Shown here piece after piece: positions 22,006-33,022 of a DNA stretch of 64,000 nt. The stretch spans positions 183,098-247,097 of the forward strand of contig BLSF01000064.1 in assembly GCA_012862575.1 (NCBI GenBank), given 5' to 3'. Source of the stretch: Parietichytrium sp. I65-24A. Lineage: Eukaryota; Sar; Bigyra; Thraustochytrida; Thraustochytriidae. Position 1 is the first letter of the stretch, and every line of letters starts with the position of its first letter. The notes beneath the pieces are model-generated. The model made no database searches. It had not been told where the DNA came from and saw only the letters and a program-made list of their open reading frames with translations. The translations under genes were made by a program, and so were the position numbers.

Positions 22006-23667
22006 ATGCGAGGCTTTACTCTCGCAGTTGCGCTCGCGATCGCGTGCGTTGGAGCCACACGTGCCGAGGAGAGCGTCCGGCGCCTGGCCGACGGAAGGAA
22101 ATTGGTGGATACTCCGAGAGGACTCTGGGTGGAGGACCACTATGTCGCATCTGTTCACGACGCAGAAAACTGCACTCAAGTCCGGTCATCGATTGAAAGC
22201 TGGAAGGTCACGAATGCGTTTGAATCGGATTCAATGTTTGGCCAAGGAGCCGGGACGTTGAGGACCCACCATGTCCATGCATCTTGTTTTGTCGCATTTT
22301 CCGGACCTGAAAAGCTCTTCTCGCACGTGAGAAACCTGAGCCAAGTCCATGATGTGGACCTGGACTTTGTAGTCACAGCTTCAGCGCCAAATCCAAGAAG
22401 CTGGGGTTTGAATCGTATTGACCAGACAGATCTCCCGCTTTCCAAAAGGGTGCCATTCCAGATCTCGCACACAGGCCAAGGTGTGAACATCTACGTTGTG
22501 GACACTGGTATTAACGCAGAACATAAAGAGTTCCTCGATCACGCAAGCGCATCAAGAGCAATCATGCTCGATGAAGCAGACTTTGTGCACGAGGAGGAGC
22601 TCCTGGACATGAATGGCCACGGAACCCATTGCTCTGGAACAGCTGCAGGGACGTCGGTCGGTGTCGCTAGGCAGGCATCGGTTTTTGGGGTCAAGGTTCT
22701 CTCCGGTTCCGGAAGCGGAAGCGTGTCCAGCGTCATTCAAGGCATCGAGTGGGCCGTGAAGCATCAGAAAGAAACTTTTGGAGGTGAATCAGCTGTGCTA
22801 TCTCTATCGCTAGGCGGCCCAGACCACGAGTCCCTGAATGAAGCAGTGCGCGCAGCAGCAGACGCCGGCATGATTGTCGTTTTGGCCGCAGGAAACGAGG
22901 GGAAAGATGCTTGCGAATCCTCCCCTTCAGCAACCGGCGGAAACGGATTGAGTTCGGGGATCATCAGCGTCGGGGCAACAACTATTAGTGATACGAAGGC
23001 ATACTTCTCAAACGTTGGTCCATGCGTGGATATATTTGCGCCAGGAGAAGACATCTTGTCAGCATGGATCGGGGGCTCCACGAACATGAATGTCATCTCA
23101 GGAACTTCGATGGCTGCTCCCCACGTGGCCGGTACAGCGGCGGCACTTCTTGAAAAGCATGCGAAAGAGAAGGCGGCAGCTCTTGAAGAGCTGTTTTCTC
23201 TCGCAGTTCGAGAGAGGGTTAAAGCACTCGATGCGAACACCACCAATCTTTTCCTTCAAGTTCCACGAGGAGCAGAGCCTCTTTCTCTGTGTGTTGCCTC
23301 CCTTTGTGTCAACTTTGAGCTTGCAAGAAACAGCGTCAACGTCTCCTCCCTTGCCCCTGTAATGGGAGAGCTTGCTTCTGCATCCGATGACCTTTGCTCC
23401 GACGCTTATGCCGACGATCTTTCTGGAAAGGTGCTGTTAGCGACGACTTCATCTTGCCCCGCTTCTCGCCTTCAAGAGCAGGCCGCAAAGTTCGGTGCAA
23501 CGGCCATCATTACACCGAACGAAGGCTCTTCCTCGCTTCGCGGCAAGAAAGGCAAGCCCTCGCTATCTTCGTTAGTGATAGCTGTAATCGCCGACACTGA
23601 CTTTTCTACACTCGCCCAGTCTGTCGGCGAAACAATTTACTTTGGCACCGCAAATGGTGCCCGTTAG
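22006..23667 (+). CDS. Secreted proteinase K-like subtilase 5, divergent C-terminus
   Basis: 553 residues. The ATG at 22006 is chosen because a signal peptide (1-20, MRGFTLAVALAIACVGATRA) follows directly; 22 in-frame codons upstream look like leader. The propeptide carries GRKLVDTPRGLWVED. Catalytic residues are Asp166, His205, Asn297 and Ser368, all in normal contexts. The segment after ~425 aligns in layout with the PA domain of proteases 1 and 2 (LCVASLCVNFEL, DLSGKVLLATTSSC), but the body is shorter and eroded. Unlike the other four paralogues it has no Pro-Thr linker and no basic Cys tail, so it may not be retained at surfaces in the same way. Confidence 0.93.
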   Translation: MRGFTLAVALAIACVGATRAEESVRRLADGRKLVDTPRGLWVEDHYVASVHDAENCTQVRSSIESWKVTNAFESDSMFGQGAGTLRTHHVHASCFVAFSGPEKLFSHVRNLSQVHDVDLDFVVTASAPNPRSWGLNRIDQTDLPLSKRVPFQISHTGQGVNIYVVDTGINAEHKEFLDHASASRAIMLDEADFVHEEELLDMNGHGTHCSGTAAGTSVGVARQASVFGVKVLSGSGSGSVSSVIQGIEWAVKHQKETFGGESAVLSLSLGGPDHESLNEAVRAAADAGMIVVLAAGNEGKDACESSPSATGGNGLSSGIISVGATTISDTKAYFSNVGPCVDIFAPGEDILSAWIGGSTNMNVISGTSMAAPHVAGTAAALLEKHAKEKAAALEELFSLAVRERVKALDANTTNLFLQVPRGAEPLSLCVASLCVNFELARNSVNVSSLAPVMGELASASDDLCSDAYADDLSGKVLLATTSSCPASRLQEQAAKFGATAIITPNEGSSSLRGKKGKPSLSSLVIAVIADTDFSTLAQSVGETIYFGTANGAR

Positions 23668-24283
23668 AAGAACTACAACAACTTGCGCTCAGGAACCTGC
23701 GTTGCTACACCTTAGGCAGTCAGTCGCACGCAACGTTCTTCGAGCGCTTGATGTCCTGAACACTTGCAATATAATTTCCACGTACTCTTCACTCCTCATC
23801 AATTGATGATGATATGATGATCCTGAAATTCTGATAACCACATCAAACGCCTGCGTTTCGCAGGTCTATCTCCTCCAACGTTCCTCTTCCTTAAAATCAT
23901 GCACAGTAGCGATGCGTGATGCACGGACCTTGCGCGACAGAAACAAGCGAAGAGTTCAAAGATATCTTTCTTTTCTTCATGTGATAAGTATCTTTCCATA
24001 AACATTTATTTCACATCAGAACATGAGCAGAGCATTTAGTTCTCTGTCAACCACAGTTCCCGAAGCCGTCTTTACACCTGCCTCATTTGCACTTAAAGCG
24101 TACAATAGGATGCCAGTGACATTATGGCAAGTTATGCCAAGTTCCAAATTCCAAGTTACAAGTCGAAATCTTCTTCGTTTGAGTTGAGACAAACAAGGTG
24201 TCCCAGTGTACTCGAATACTCATGCGCGCAGCAGGTTTGAGAGGCACGGCGGAATAGGACGAAGCGATCAAACTCAGCAGCCC
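23668..24283. other. 0.6 kb spacer after the protease array
   Basis: Holds the 3' end of protease 5 and the promoter of the SET-domain gene. No gene is supported. Confidence 0.6.
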
Positions 24284-25154
24284 ATGGCGCCGCCGCATGG
24301 GGCCGCGCTGGCCGAGCGCGTTGCCGCCTTCTTCCTCGCTCACAGAGGGCCCCGTGCTGCTGTCAGTTTGGCGGCGCAGACTCAGAGTCAATGGCCGCGC
24401 TCCGGTCGAGAAAGAGAGGAGGAGGAGGAGGAGGAGAGATGCAACCTTGCTATGCCGCAGCCAAGGGTGCAGGCCAAAGCCTCGGGGGTTGATGTTGACG
24501 GGAGAGGCTTGTTTGCAGGAAGATTCGGACTTAGGAAGGATGAGGTCGCAGCGCTGTACCCGGGATGGTTCACGCCTCCTGTGCCGCCTGCGCTTGCGCT
24601 GAATGCAGACGTAAGTTTCTGACATCTGCTAATGTCAAAAATTATAGCTGGCAGCAGCTTTTGCGGCCGGGATTCGGACTAACAGGGGCCTTGCTGGGCG
24701 GAAAAAGGGATCAATGCAAGAGAGCTGCGGCTTCATGAGGGCGAAAGACGAGAATGCGTACCTGATGTACCTCCAGACTTTTGGGGGCTTTATTGATGCA
24801 GAGAACTGGCCAGAAAGCGAGAGCCATGCTTTTTGTGCGCATCTAGTAAATCATCCGCCAGCTGGAAAACTGCCAAACATGAGGGTGTTCGAATTCAGGT
24901 GGAAAGATCTTGGATTGAATCGCTCGACAAATCTGCCCAATAAAGTCACCGAGCTGCCTTGGTTTGTCACTCCGGACGGAAATGTAGAGTACTGCCCAAA
25001 GGATACGGAATCCCTTCCTGGTGTTGCTTTCGTTGCGACAAGAGACATCGAGCCAGGTGAAGAGCTGCTTTGGGACTACGATATAAAGGACGGCGAGACC
25101 AAGTTCCAATGGTACACTGCGGTGTCGTACCCGTCGGAGTCTTCTTCCGTTTGA
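24284..25154 (+). CDS. SET-domain protein, probable lysine methyltransferase (two exons)
   Basis: Gene model: join(24284..24610, 24648..25154), 277 residues. The 37-bp intron starts GTAAGT and ends TATAG, and both exons stay in phase. After an N-terminal Ala/Arg/Glu-rich part, the SET domain starts near residue 70 with GVDVDGRGLFAG. It continues with FCAHLVNHPP, where the family has its Asn-His cofactor/active-site motif, and ends with GVAFVATRDIEPGEELLWDYD, the classic C-terminal SET strand with its tyrosine. There is no post-SET Cys cluster. It should bind S-adenosylmethionine and methylate a protein lysine, but the substrate cannot be told. The upstream open frame extends 26 codons without a better start. 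It converges on the RRP6-like gene, 140 bp away. Confidence 0.8.
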
Positions 25155-25294
25155 CATGTTGCAGCACGACTTGGAGATTCCAAAAATCTTGCTTTCAATT
25201 TTTGCTCCCAAAGAGTGTAAATAATACACACAAAAAAATGCAAAACAACTATTTGAAAAAAGTACTATCTAGTTTGGGGAAAAAATCGGCATCA

Positions 25295-28200
25295 TCAACC
25301 CGAAGTTGGCGATGTATGGAACCATCCAAATCCCATGGACAGCATATGCCCCTGCGAGTTCGCAATCGATGCAGGCGGGCGAATATTTTGTGCGAGATTG
25401 GAGGGTGGCTCAGAAACACGCTGCACATTTGCGGCGGGGGTCGGAGGGTCCAAAACAGAAGCAATCTCCCAGAACAAGGAACCACGAAGCTCATAAAGCA
25501 GAGGCGGGACGGAGGAAACTACTCGCCTTGCACTCCTCTGAAGAGCAGCTAATGAAGTCGGGCAATCGCGGGCGAGAGTTAGCAAGAGCTTGTCTTCCAT
25601 CACGTACTGCACTGATTCATCCCTCACTCTTGCCACCCGATCCCGCCAGTATGCCAATGCCACAAACACGTCTCGTTGTGCGGCACACTGCAGTCTGACC
25701 TTATGTTTTCTTGAAAGCTGAAGCATGAGCGCAAGTGCGTTATCTTTCTTGAGAGTTTCCTTCACAAATGCCTGTGTGGCGATCTGGGCGCTTCTCCGCA
25801 AAACTACCTCAATCGAGGAGCGGCTGTGGTCCAAAAGCTCGCACCGAAGGCGGTCATAGATATCCAACAAAAAGTGCGTGTCCTGGCGAGCATAGTCAAT
25901 CATTTCTCTCGGCAGCGGCCGAGTTCTCCAGTCTGATGTTTGGTGAGCCTTGTCAGCCTGGAGGCCAACAAAACGGCTCAAAAGATACGAATATGAGTAC
26001 GACGGGTAGCTTAGCTCTCGCGCAGCCTGCCCCGTGTCAAACATGTTTACGATGTACAACCCAAGGTCGCGCTGGAGCCAAATGATGTCCATGTCAGCGC
26101 CGTGGAGCACCTTGACCACAGCAGGGTTTGTAAAAATTGGAAGCAGCTCCTTCATGTGCGAGCGCAAAGCGATAACGTCCACGATGAAATCCTCCTTCCG
26201 AGTGGAAATCTGCATAAGGCAGAGAAAGCCCTGGTAGGAGCGGTATGAATGGTGCTCGGTGTCGATGGCAATTTCTCGAACTTCAGGGCTTTGCAATTTG
26301 AGAATCATCTGGCTCAATTGATACGGCTGGTTGACATAGTACAAGTCGCAGCTATTGAGGCCCTTGATGTCTCTGATGACCTCTGGACGGCTAAGCTGCG
26401 CGCTGCTGTAGCGCACTTGTGCAATCTCATTTCGGTACGGGGAAAGCCAAGGCTCGTTTCGGAGCTCCTGGTGATTCAGCGGTGTGACAAAGTTCGGCTT
26501 TTCCCATCCAAGCTTGGGGATGAAAGGCTCGTCGCTGTTATCGATGGCATCTTCAAAGTGATTTTGGGGGCGTGGCAGCGTGTCGTGATACTCGATCTTG
26601 AGAATGGTGTATTCATTTGCAGGCCTTGCTTCAGCCCACACCCTGGATGTGGAAACGTCGAGGGCATCGCGGCATAGCTCGTCAACAATTACCTCCACCG
26701 ACCGCATGTGCTGCGGTGGTGTGTAGGACGGTGCGTTTGAGGAGTTGTCACCGTAGAGTCTTCGCAGAAGTGGGGAGTCTTCGTTCTGTGAGTTTTGCTG
26801 AAAGCTGTGCTGTTCGGGGTAATCCTTGTGTTGGTGAGTCTGCTTTTGCCTTTCCCGATGTCTCTCCGTAAGCTGACTCTGAGTTTGCTTTTCTTGCGCG
26901 CCATACATATTGCTACTTACACCATTTAAACTTTTCATAGAGTTCATGCTATGGACGTGGCGTTTCAGTACCGAAATCTCCTTTTCTTGGTTCGTGACCT
27001 TTTGCTGCAGGTCAGTGTTGGAGCGGCGCAGGTCGCTCAGCTCACGAGACATTGTTCTCTTTGCATCGCGCTCCTTTTCGAGCTCTGTTCGCAAGGATCT
27101 TACCGTGTCACGGAGGCTTTGAATTTCCTCCAAGTCTTGGCCCGAGGAGTGCACAGGAGCACTGCCGGGAGTGGCAGTCTGCGCAGGGGTGTTGTAGCGA
27201 CCAAATCCTGGGCCGCTCTTGAACCCGCTGCTGGCGCTGCTGCTGACGTTGTTGTTGCCTCCGCCGCTGCTGCCAGAGGGGAATACAGGCTTGCGACTTT
27301 GGGCCAAGTTGGTAGACGATTTGGGCTGCTGACGGACACCAGTTCCGCCCCTCCACTGGGCGCTGTCAGATCCTCCGGTTCTGATGGAGCTATTTGTACC
27401 TGCGGCGGCACTAGCGGCGGACGAAGAAGGCTTTGTGGTTGGCATTCCAAACAGAGGTTCGCCGCCAGATCTGCCCGGCTTGCCAAAGGTAGGGACAGGG
27501 TCAGAGCTTTTGGAACCTGCCGCCTGAGGCTGCTTAAGGCCCTGTTGTTCCTGCTGCTTCGCCACGGACTGGCTCAAGCTTCCAAGGGTAGAGGCTAATC
27601 CTGAACTTGCCGAAGAAGCCGATCCGAGGCTCGTAAAACTATTAGGAGGCGAGGAGTCTGTATTGTTCGATGCACGGGAGGCTGCAGACGCCGACGCAGC
27701 AGCAACGACTGCAGCAGACATGGCCATCGCAGCAGGCGCATTCGCAGCTTTTGATTGTGGCTGTTGGGCACCAAGCGTCTTGCTCGATTGATCACCGAGA
27801 GATGACTTCATCACAGATGGCATCGCAGACTTGCTTGCTGCTGCCGCCGCTGCCGCCGCTGCCGCGGCGATTGAAGACTTGAGCACAGTCGAGTTTCTAT
27901 TTCCATACGATCCACTGTTCCCGCTGGAGCTCCCACGACCGCGCTCACGGCTGTCCCACTCGCGTCCGGCATCCGGCCTGGTGTTAGGGTGCGTTGGCTC
28001 CCTATTTACGACGGGCTCGTTCTTGCTCGCCGCTGAGCCGGGTCTTGCAAATGGGATCTCTCCCGGCTTGGGCATAATGCTCCCATCGCTGGACACGAGA
28101 TTGCCTTTGGGTGGCAACAAGGCATCCGCTCCCCCCCACGCATTGAGCGGCTGTTGAGGCGTCATGGAGGCCTGTGAGAGAGCTGGCCGCTTGTCTCCGC

Positions 28201-28333
28201 GTCCATCACCCTTTCCAAGCGGAGTCATGAACGAGGTATTCATGGGAACAATCGGGGGCGGAGGCGGCGCCGTTGAGCGGTTGGAGCGTAGCCCCGAGTT
28301 CTTCGGCTTGGACTGTTGACGATTGCGCTGCAT
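25295..28333 (-). CDS. RRP6/EXOSC10-like 3'-5' exoribonuclease with long low-complexity N-terminus
   Basis: 1,012 residues from the first ATG (28333); the frame stays open a further 10 codons to a GTG. Residues 1-400 are Ser/Ala/Gly/Gln-rich with an 11-Ala run (~160-172) coded by GCC-type repeats. A coiled coil spans ~400-470. The nuclease follows: EIAIDTEHHSYRSYQGFLC (~687-705, Exo I Asp and Glu), HGADMDIIWLQRD (~743-756, Exo II Asp) and DYARQDTHFLL (~812-822, Exo III Tyr and Asp), that is, a DEDD-Y exonuclease. An HRDC domain (~880-925) completes the RRP6 layout. RRP6 trims rRNA and snoRNA precursors and degrades aberrant RNA with the nuclear exosome. I do not see the N-terminal PMC2NT domain that binds RRP47. 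Confidence 0.88.
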   Translation of the reverse strand: MQRNRQQSKPKNSGLRSNRSTAPPPPPIVPMNTSFMTPLGKGDGRGDKRPALSQASMTPQQPLNAWGGADALLPPKGNLVSSDGSIMPKPGEIPFARPGSAASKNEPVVNREPTHPNTRPDAGREWDSRERGRGSSSGNSGSYGNRNSTVLKSSIAAAAAAAAAAASKSAMPSVMKSSLGDQSSKTLGAQQPQSKAANAPAAMAMSAAVVAAASASAASRASNNTDSSPPNSFTSLGSASSASSGLASTLGSLSQSVAKQQEQQGLKQPQAAGSKSSDPVPTFGKPGRSGGEPLFGMPTTKPSSSAASAAAGTNSSIRTGGSDSAQWRGGTGVRQQPKSSTNLAQSRKPVFPSGSSGGGNNNVSSSASSGFKSGPGFGRYNTPAQTATPGSAPVHSSGQDLEEIQSLRDTVRSLRTELEKERDAKRTMSRELSDLRRSNTDLQQKVTNQEKEISVLKRHVHSMNSMKSLNGVSSNMYGAQEKQTQSQLTERHRERQKQTHQHKDYPEQHSFQQNSQNEDSPLLRRLYGDNSSNAPSYTPPQHMRSVEVIVDELCRDALDVSTSRVWAEARPANEYTILKIEYHDTLPRPQNHFEDAIDNSDEPFIPKLGWEKPNFVTPLNHQELRNEPWLSPYRNEIAQVRYSSAQLSRPEVIRDIKGLNSCDLYYVNQPYQLSQMILKLQSPEVREIAIDTEHHSYRSYQGFLCLMQISTRKEDFIVDVIALRSHMKELLPIFTNPAVVKVLHGADMDIIWLQRDLGLYIVNMFDTGQAARELSYPSYSYSYLLSRFVGLQADKAHQTSDWRTRPLPREMIDYARQDTHFLLDIYDRLRCELLDHSRSSIEVVLRRSAQIATQAFVKETLKKDNALALMLQLSRKHKVRLQCAAQRDVFVALAYWRDRVARVRDESVQYVMEDKLLLTLARDCPTSLAALQRSARRVVSSVPPLLYELRGSLFWEIASVLDPPTPAANVQRVSEPPSNLAQNIRPPASIANSQGHMLSMGFGWFHTSPTSG

Positions 28334-28679
28334 GAATCTTTTCCAAGAGTTTTCGAATTCCACCCCAGCAGTTTTTCCGTATCTCCCAAAAGATTTGCCG
28401 GTAATTCGCCACGAGCAAGCGATCCCAAGGTATCCCGCCTAGGGTCAACCAACAAACACCGGCGCCGTCTGCAGCTCAAGTATTCCAACAGGCTTTTGCT
28501 GTCCGCGTCGTTTTCTGGCACCCTCCTCTTCTTGAAAACACGACTAATTCCACCGCGACAAGTAGAGGCTCTGCCGAAAAAAGATCACACTTCTTTCCTC
28601 TTTCTCCTTCCAATACCTCCAGCCCGCCACGCTTTCCACCGCTCCTCTCTCGTTTCAAGCCCAATTCGTTCGCGACTTC

Positions 28680-28716
28680 TATCAATCTATCAATCAATCT
28701 ATCAATCAATCAACCA
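28680..28716. repeat. ATCA/ATCT tetranucleotide array
   Basis: Imperfect repeats of ATCAATCT/ATCA run into an (AT)n segment at 28725-28736. Similar ATCA arrays recur at 51291-51310 and 63144-63160. Confidence 0.85.
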
Positions 28717-29129
28717 ATCTATACATATATATATATGTTCCGCGAACAATATATATGTGTATCCACCGCTGATCTATTCTATTCCAGAACCACACTCGCT
28801 GCCAATCCGACCCTGCACCTTTCCTTCGCGCGCTCTCCTCTCCACTATCGCGCCCCTAGTACCTGTTACCTGGTACGCGCGTACACCCGTCCTCTTCTTC
28901 GCGCGTATGTCTCTTTCTCCGCGCAGCTAACTGTCCGTAATAGGACTCCTTACCACCACCGCAGGGTGCGCGGCGAACGGCGCGGGCTGCCGAGGAAACT
29001 TCTAGGAGAGGCCTTAGCCGGTGGGGTGGTAGATAGATCTCTACGGAGAGGCGTAACAAGTACGCGCGGACGCTCGCTGAGGGGGTACGCGGGGACACTT
29101 GCGAGGGACGGGCCTGAGAGTGATTGTGT

Positions 29130-29149
29130 GAGAGAGAGAGAGAGAGAGA
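29130..29149. repeat. (GA)n microsatellite
   Basis: About ten GA units in noncoding DNA upstream of the RRP6-like gene. Confidence 0.95.
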
Positions 29150-29938
29150 AAAGAGAGTCACCTGTTTGATTACGTCTGATTGGGAGGAGGGCGGGGGTAT
29201 GCACGCCGATAGGTAATACAGTAGGAGCTGCAGGAGGAAGAGTGGTTGCTGCCATGGGAGCACGAAGAGTCAAGAGACGTCAAGAGAGTTCAATAATTGA
29301 GCTTGAGCATTGCGTTCCGCAAAGTTGGTTCCGCAAAATGATGCATGCAGCGCACGTGATGCAGCGTAAACAAACCCTATCGGAAGGTGGGGTGAAAATG
29401 ATGATTTGATCCCGGCCCAAGTCGAGCCACGGGGTCCACGGGGCCACGAGTGCAGCGGAAACAAACACTATTGCAAGTTGGGGTGATCCCGGAGTGAAAG
29501 AAACATGAGGATGGGAGTATGTGTCTGCTCGTTTATCTGAGGTCCAGCGACGGAGAAATACAAAGATGGACTTGAGGATAAAGAGATAGCGAAGAAGCAC
29601 GACATGCAACAGATAATTTCAAGAGAAACGAACAAACGTCAAATGTTTGCTCGCGCCATAGTCTATGATCCCAAAGTGCTTGGGAGTTGGTTCTAAAGGT
29701 GGAAGACGATTTAACGGGACCGAAGTGCTTGATGCGATGGCTAATCTGCGCTGCGCACTGCCGAGAACGAAGTGTAAGAACGCCAACAGGGGACGGGGTT
29801 TGATCAAGATGCACTGTATCTGAGTGCTCAAGCAAATGTCGAGTCCGTGCGGCCTTTTCTCTTCAAGCTGAATACATTCGGAAACGGCAAATGTGGTTCC
29901 TGTTTTCCAAAGCTGAATATCGTAGCTATGCATTCGCA

Positions 29939-29949
29939 TTCACTGTCAG
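29939..29949 (+). promoter_or_regulatory. Recurrent 11-mer YTCACTGTCAR, copy 1
   Basis: TTCACTGTCAG. One of nine exact matches, all in noncoding DNA right of 29.9 kb; function unknown. Confidence 0.4.
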
Positions 29950-30770
29950 GTCCCAACGCCGAACCCCGAGCACTGACTCACACGAGCAAATGGGTTGGGC
30001 TCCACAGAGAGACGCAAGCTTGCTGCATCGCCTTCTTCCACATGGCATCCAGCCTGAGGCGCTTGTTCTTGACCTGTTTGGAAGGCTGAAGTCCTGGGTC
30101 GGTTGCAAAGTCTTCCTGTACGTAGCTTGGTGACGATGTGTGTTGAACTGTGCAGTACCAGGGCCTCCCTGAGCGACAAGTTTTTTGGGGGCAAGGTCCG
30201 CCCGTCTCTGTCTTTGCGCGGGAGAGATCCATCGAGATAGATAGAGAGCAAACAAAAGAAGGCAACATCACGTTGCTTGTCTCAAAGCAGACAGATTCCC
30301 AGCCGCAAACAAGCGGGCACGTATGCGAACGTGTTTCCCACCATACCTGAGCCAATAACGTTTCTGGCCACGCAGCATCACGGAGCCAATTAATTGCATT
30401 CACAGTCAGCACAGAAAGGTCATACGCGGAAAGTGATTGCCCTCCCAGTCTTTCCCGGCCTTCAGCTATCTTCAGCTCGCAGGGCCGCCCTCCTTTCGCT
30501 TACAGTTTTACCATCGGCTTTTGCCGCATCGTCGCACGACCCTCACTTGCCCCCCAGGCCACAAAGAGCACGCAATCTCCCTCCCTTCCTCCCTTTTAAC
30601 TCTTGTAAGTTCCAACATCTTCCATCGCTTCTTCCAGCGCTTCCAACGATTGCAGACACACACAGTGCCATCCGCCGGGTCCGGTAAGAGATGCATCTGG
30701 AGGTCGCTAATGTGCACACCTGGAAGGGCACGAGCCCATTTTTGTGCAGAGAGGTGGTTTAGAGAGTTTA

Positions 30771-30815
30771 GAGCCAAGTCACCAGAGCCAAGTCACCAAG
30801 TCACCAAGTCACTCG
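30771..30815. repeat. CCAAGTCA minisatellite
   Basis: Tandem, slightly irregular copies of (AGAG)CCAAGTCA in the 5.7 kb desert. Confidence 0.85.
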
Positions 30816-32526
30816 TCCAAAGGTGATGGCAAAGGTGGTGCAGGTTGTTGTGCAGGTGGGTGGGATTTACAGGGTCAGAAAGATCAGAAATTCAGAAGAT
30901 ATCAGAAGCCGAGAACAGATGGACAGATGGCCAAGCCACTCGAAGGCCCTCGACGCTTTGAACCCGCTGGCCGCGTCCGCTGAGCAGAGAATGAATGGTT
31001 CACTGCATCACTTCGCCAGCAAGGAAACACGGAAGACGCGGCAAAGGGTGCTGAGGTAGCTGAGGTAGCCTGATCCCCGGATCGCGGTGCATCCATCCTC
31101 CGATTCTTGACACTCGCTCGACCGACCGACCAACCAACCAACCATGGGGGTCCAGGTGCAGGAGCAGCCAAGTTCCGTGCATATGGGCTTCAGCACTATC
31201 CTCTCTTATGCGGGTTTTGAACCGTCTTCGACTTTCATGAAGCCTCGGCGAAGAAGATCATGGGACTTTGTGGTTGACACCAAAGTCTAGCGCGTCTTGT
31301 CCCGAGTTGCTCTTATCGTGAGCGACATGAATGTCGTAAAAGACAGGAATGGCAGTAGTGCCGGTGCCTCTCAAGTCAACAGCACTCTCTCGGTTACAAG
31401 GACTGCCGGGTACTGCCGGGATTTGAACGACAGCCTCTGTGGCCAGGGCTCCTAGTACCTCGTACCCCACCCTCTCGTGGCTCACCCTTTTCACACTTGC
31501 TGCCTTTGACACATGGCGGGCAGATGGACAGGTTCAATCGCACCTTGCCAACACTCGGCAGTGTAGTGCAGTGCAATGCAGTGATGAGCTCACGGCCGGC
31601 AACCAAAAGCAACAGTTGTATTTCAATCTGTTGTATCACTTGCCTGTTGCAGCGAGCACTCAAACACGCCACGACGAGTCCGGTGCGGTTCGCACGCTCG
31701 ACGCATATCTTGCGCTAGCCACGCTAGCCCCTCCTCTGCGTGGCGAAGTGTGCGTGTGCGAAACCCTTCCTGAGGGATAGCGTCAATTATGAGAAGCGGT
31801 AGGAGTGGGGGAGGGAAGGTGAGGTGAAGATCTCGTCTGACGAGAAGCGAGGAACAACCGCACCAAAAACACACAAGAAGAAGCACCAGAGCTATGCGCA
31901 GACCATAGACTGGCAAGACTGGAATGCAAAATTACTTGAATCCATTGTGATCCATTGAATTATTTTCTTAACAAGTTGAAGATGTTTTGTTTCCCGGTGC
32001 CGAGTTCCTTTCTAGTAGCTAGAGTTTTAGAACGTCGAGAACTTCAATCCGTCCAAGAGGAGCGGTAGTAATTAGCAGAATACGGAATGTCCCAAGGTGC
32101 TCGCATTGTCCCTCCCCTCAGTGCGGCAGCAATAAACTTTCGTGGAGCATTGTAGCCAAATCATTGCAGGGACGAGAACCGTCGTCTGGGCAAGATTTTA
32201 GATAAGGTGGGATCACACAGCGTCGCGACTCAAAATTACGCCAATCATTGATGAGACGGAAATCAACTACCAAGCACCTCTTGGCCTCTCTCCCATTACT
32301 TTCATCCTTGTTCGAGCAGATGGTTGATTAGATTTTAGACAATAAAAATGCAACCATTCAATTGTACAATTATACGCCAACGTCCTGCTACTGTACAACG
32401 CTCTCGCGAGAGCGACATACAACAACCACAAAACAGTAGTCCCTGACAAGTGAGTGTTCTGAATGAGTGAATGAACGAAAGGATGAACGAACCACTTCAT
32501 TGATTCAACTCTGAGGAAAGTATTGA

Positions 32527-32537
32527 CTCACTGTCAG
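32527..32537 (+). promoter_or_regulatory. Recurrent 11-mer, copy 2
   Basis: CTCACTGTCAG, about 1.5 kb before the membrane-protein gene. Confidence 0.4.
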
Positions 32538-32611
32538 TTCAGTTCTCTCCATACTTGGCTCTGTCATTGCACACGCTCGGGAAAAACCAAAATTCAACTC
32601 TCTTTCGCCCC

Positions 32612-32636
32612 CCTCCTCCTCCTCCTCCTCCTCCTC
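32612..32636. repeat. (CCT)n microsatellite
   Basis: Eight near-perfect CCT units, followed by a C run. Confidence 0.9.
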
Positions 32637-33022
32637 CCCCCAACCCCACTCGGCCAACCTGGCTTCACCTCTAAGCATTTCGCAGCATACCTCCTCGTGG
32701 GCTCTGTATGGCTCTGTGCACTTGTAGGAGCGAAGGTATGCACAAGCCAAAGAGAGAGAGACTAAGGAAGAAATCTGCTGAGCTTGTCGACTGAGTCAGG
32801 TGACTCAGGAACCGTGAACAGTCAAAGTCTTTTCAGTCTTTGTTTGTAAGTTGAAAAGAAAAACAACGTTGCAGTTCTCAAGTTTGAAGACGATAATGAT
32901 GGTTGTTGCACACGAGCAAAAAGACGTTCATGTCTTGTTGATTGACTACGAAAAGGTCTTCTTCTTCTTATACTCAGAGGCTCTGGGTCTGCCCGAGTCA
33001 GAAATTCAAAAAAAGCAGTTCT

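Noticed and set aside
26951-27598. 215-codon + strand open frame
   Set aside because: Antisense to the low-complexity N-terminus of the RRP6-like gene.
31400-31470. Segment resembling the T arm of a tRNA on the minus strand (GTTCAAATCC)
   Set aside because: The loop would be nine bases and no D or acceptor arm can be drawn.
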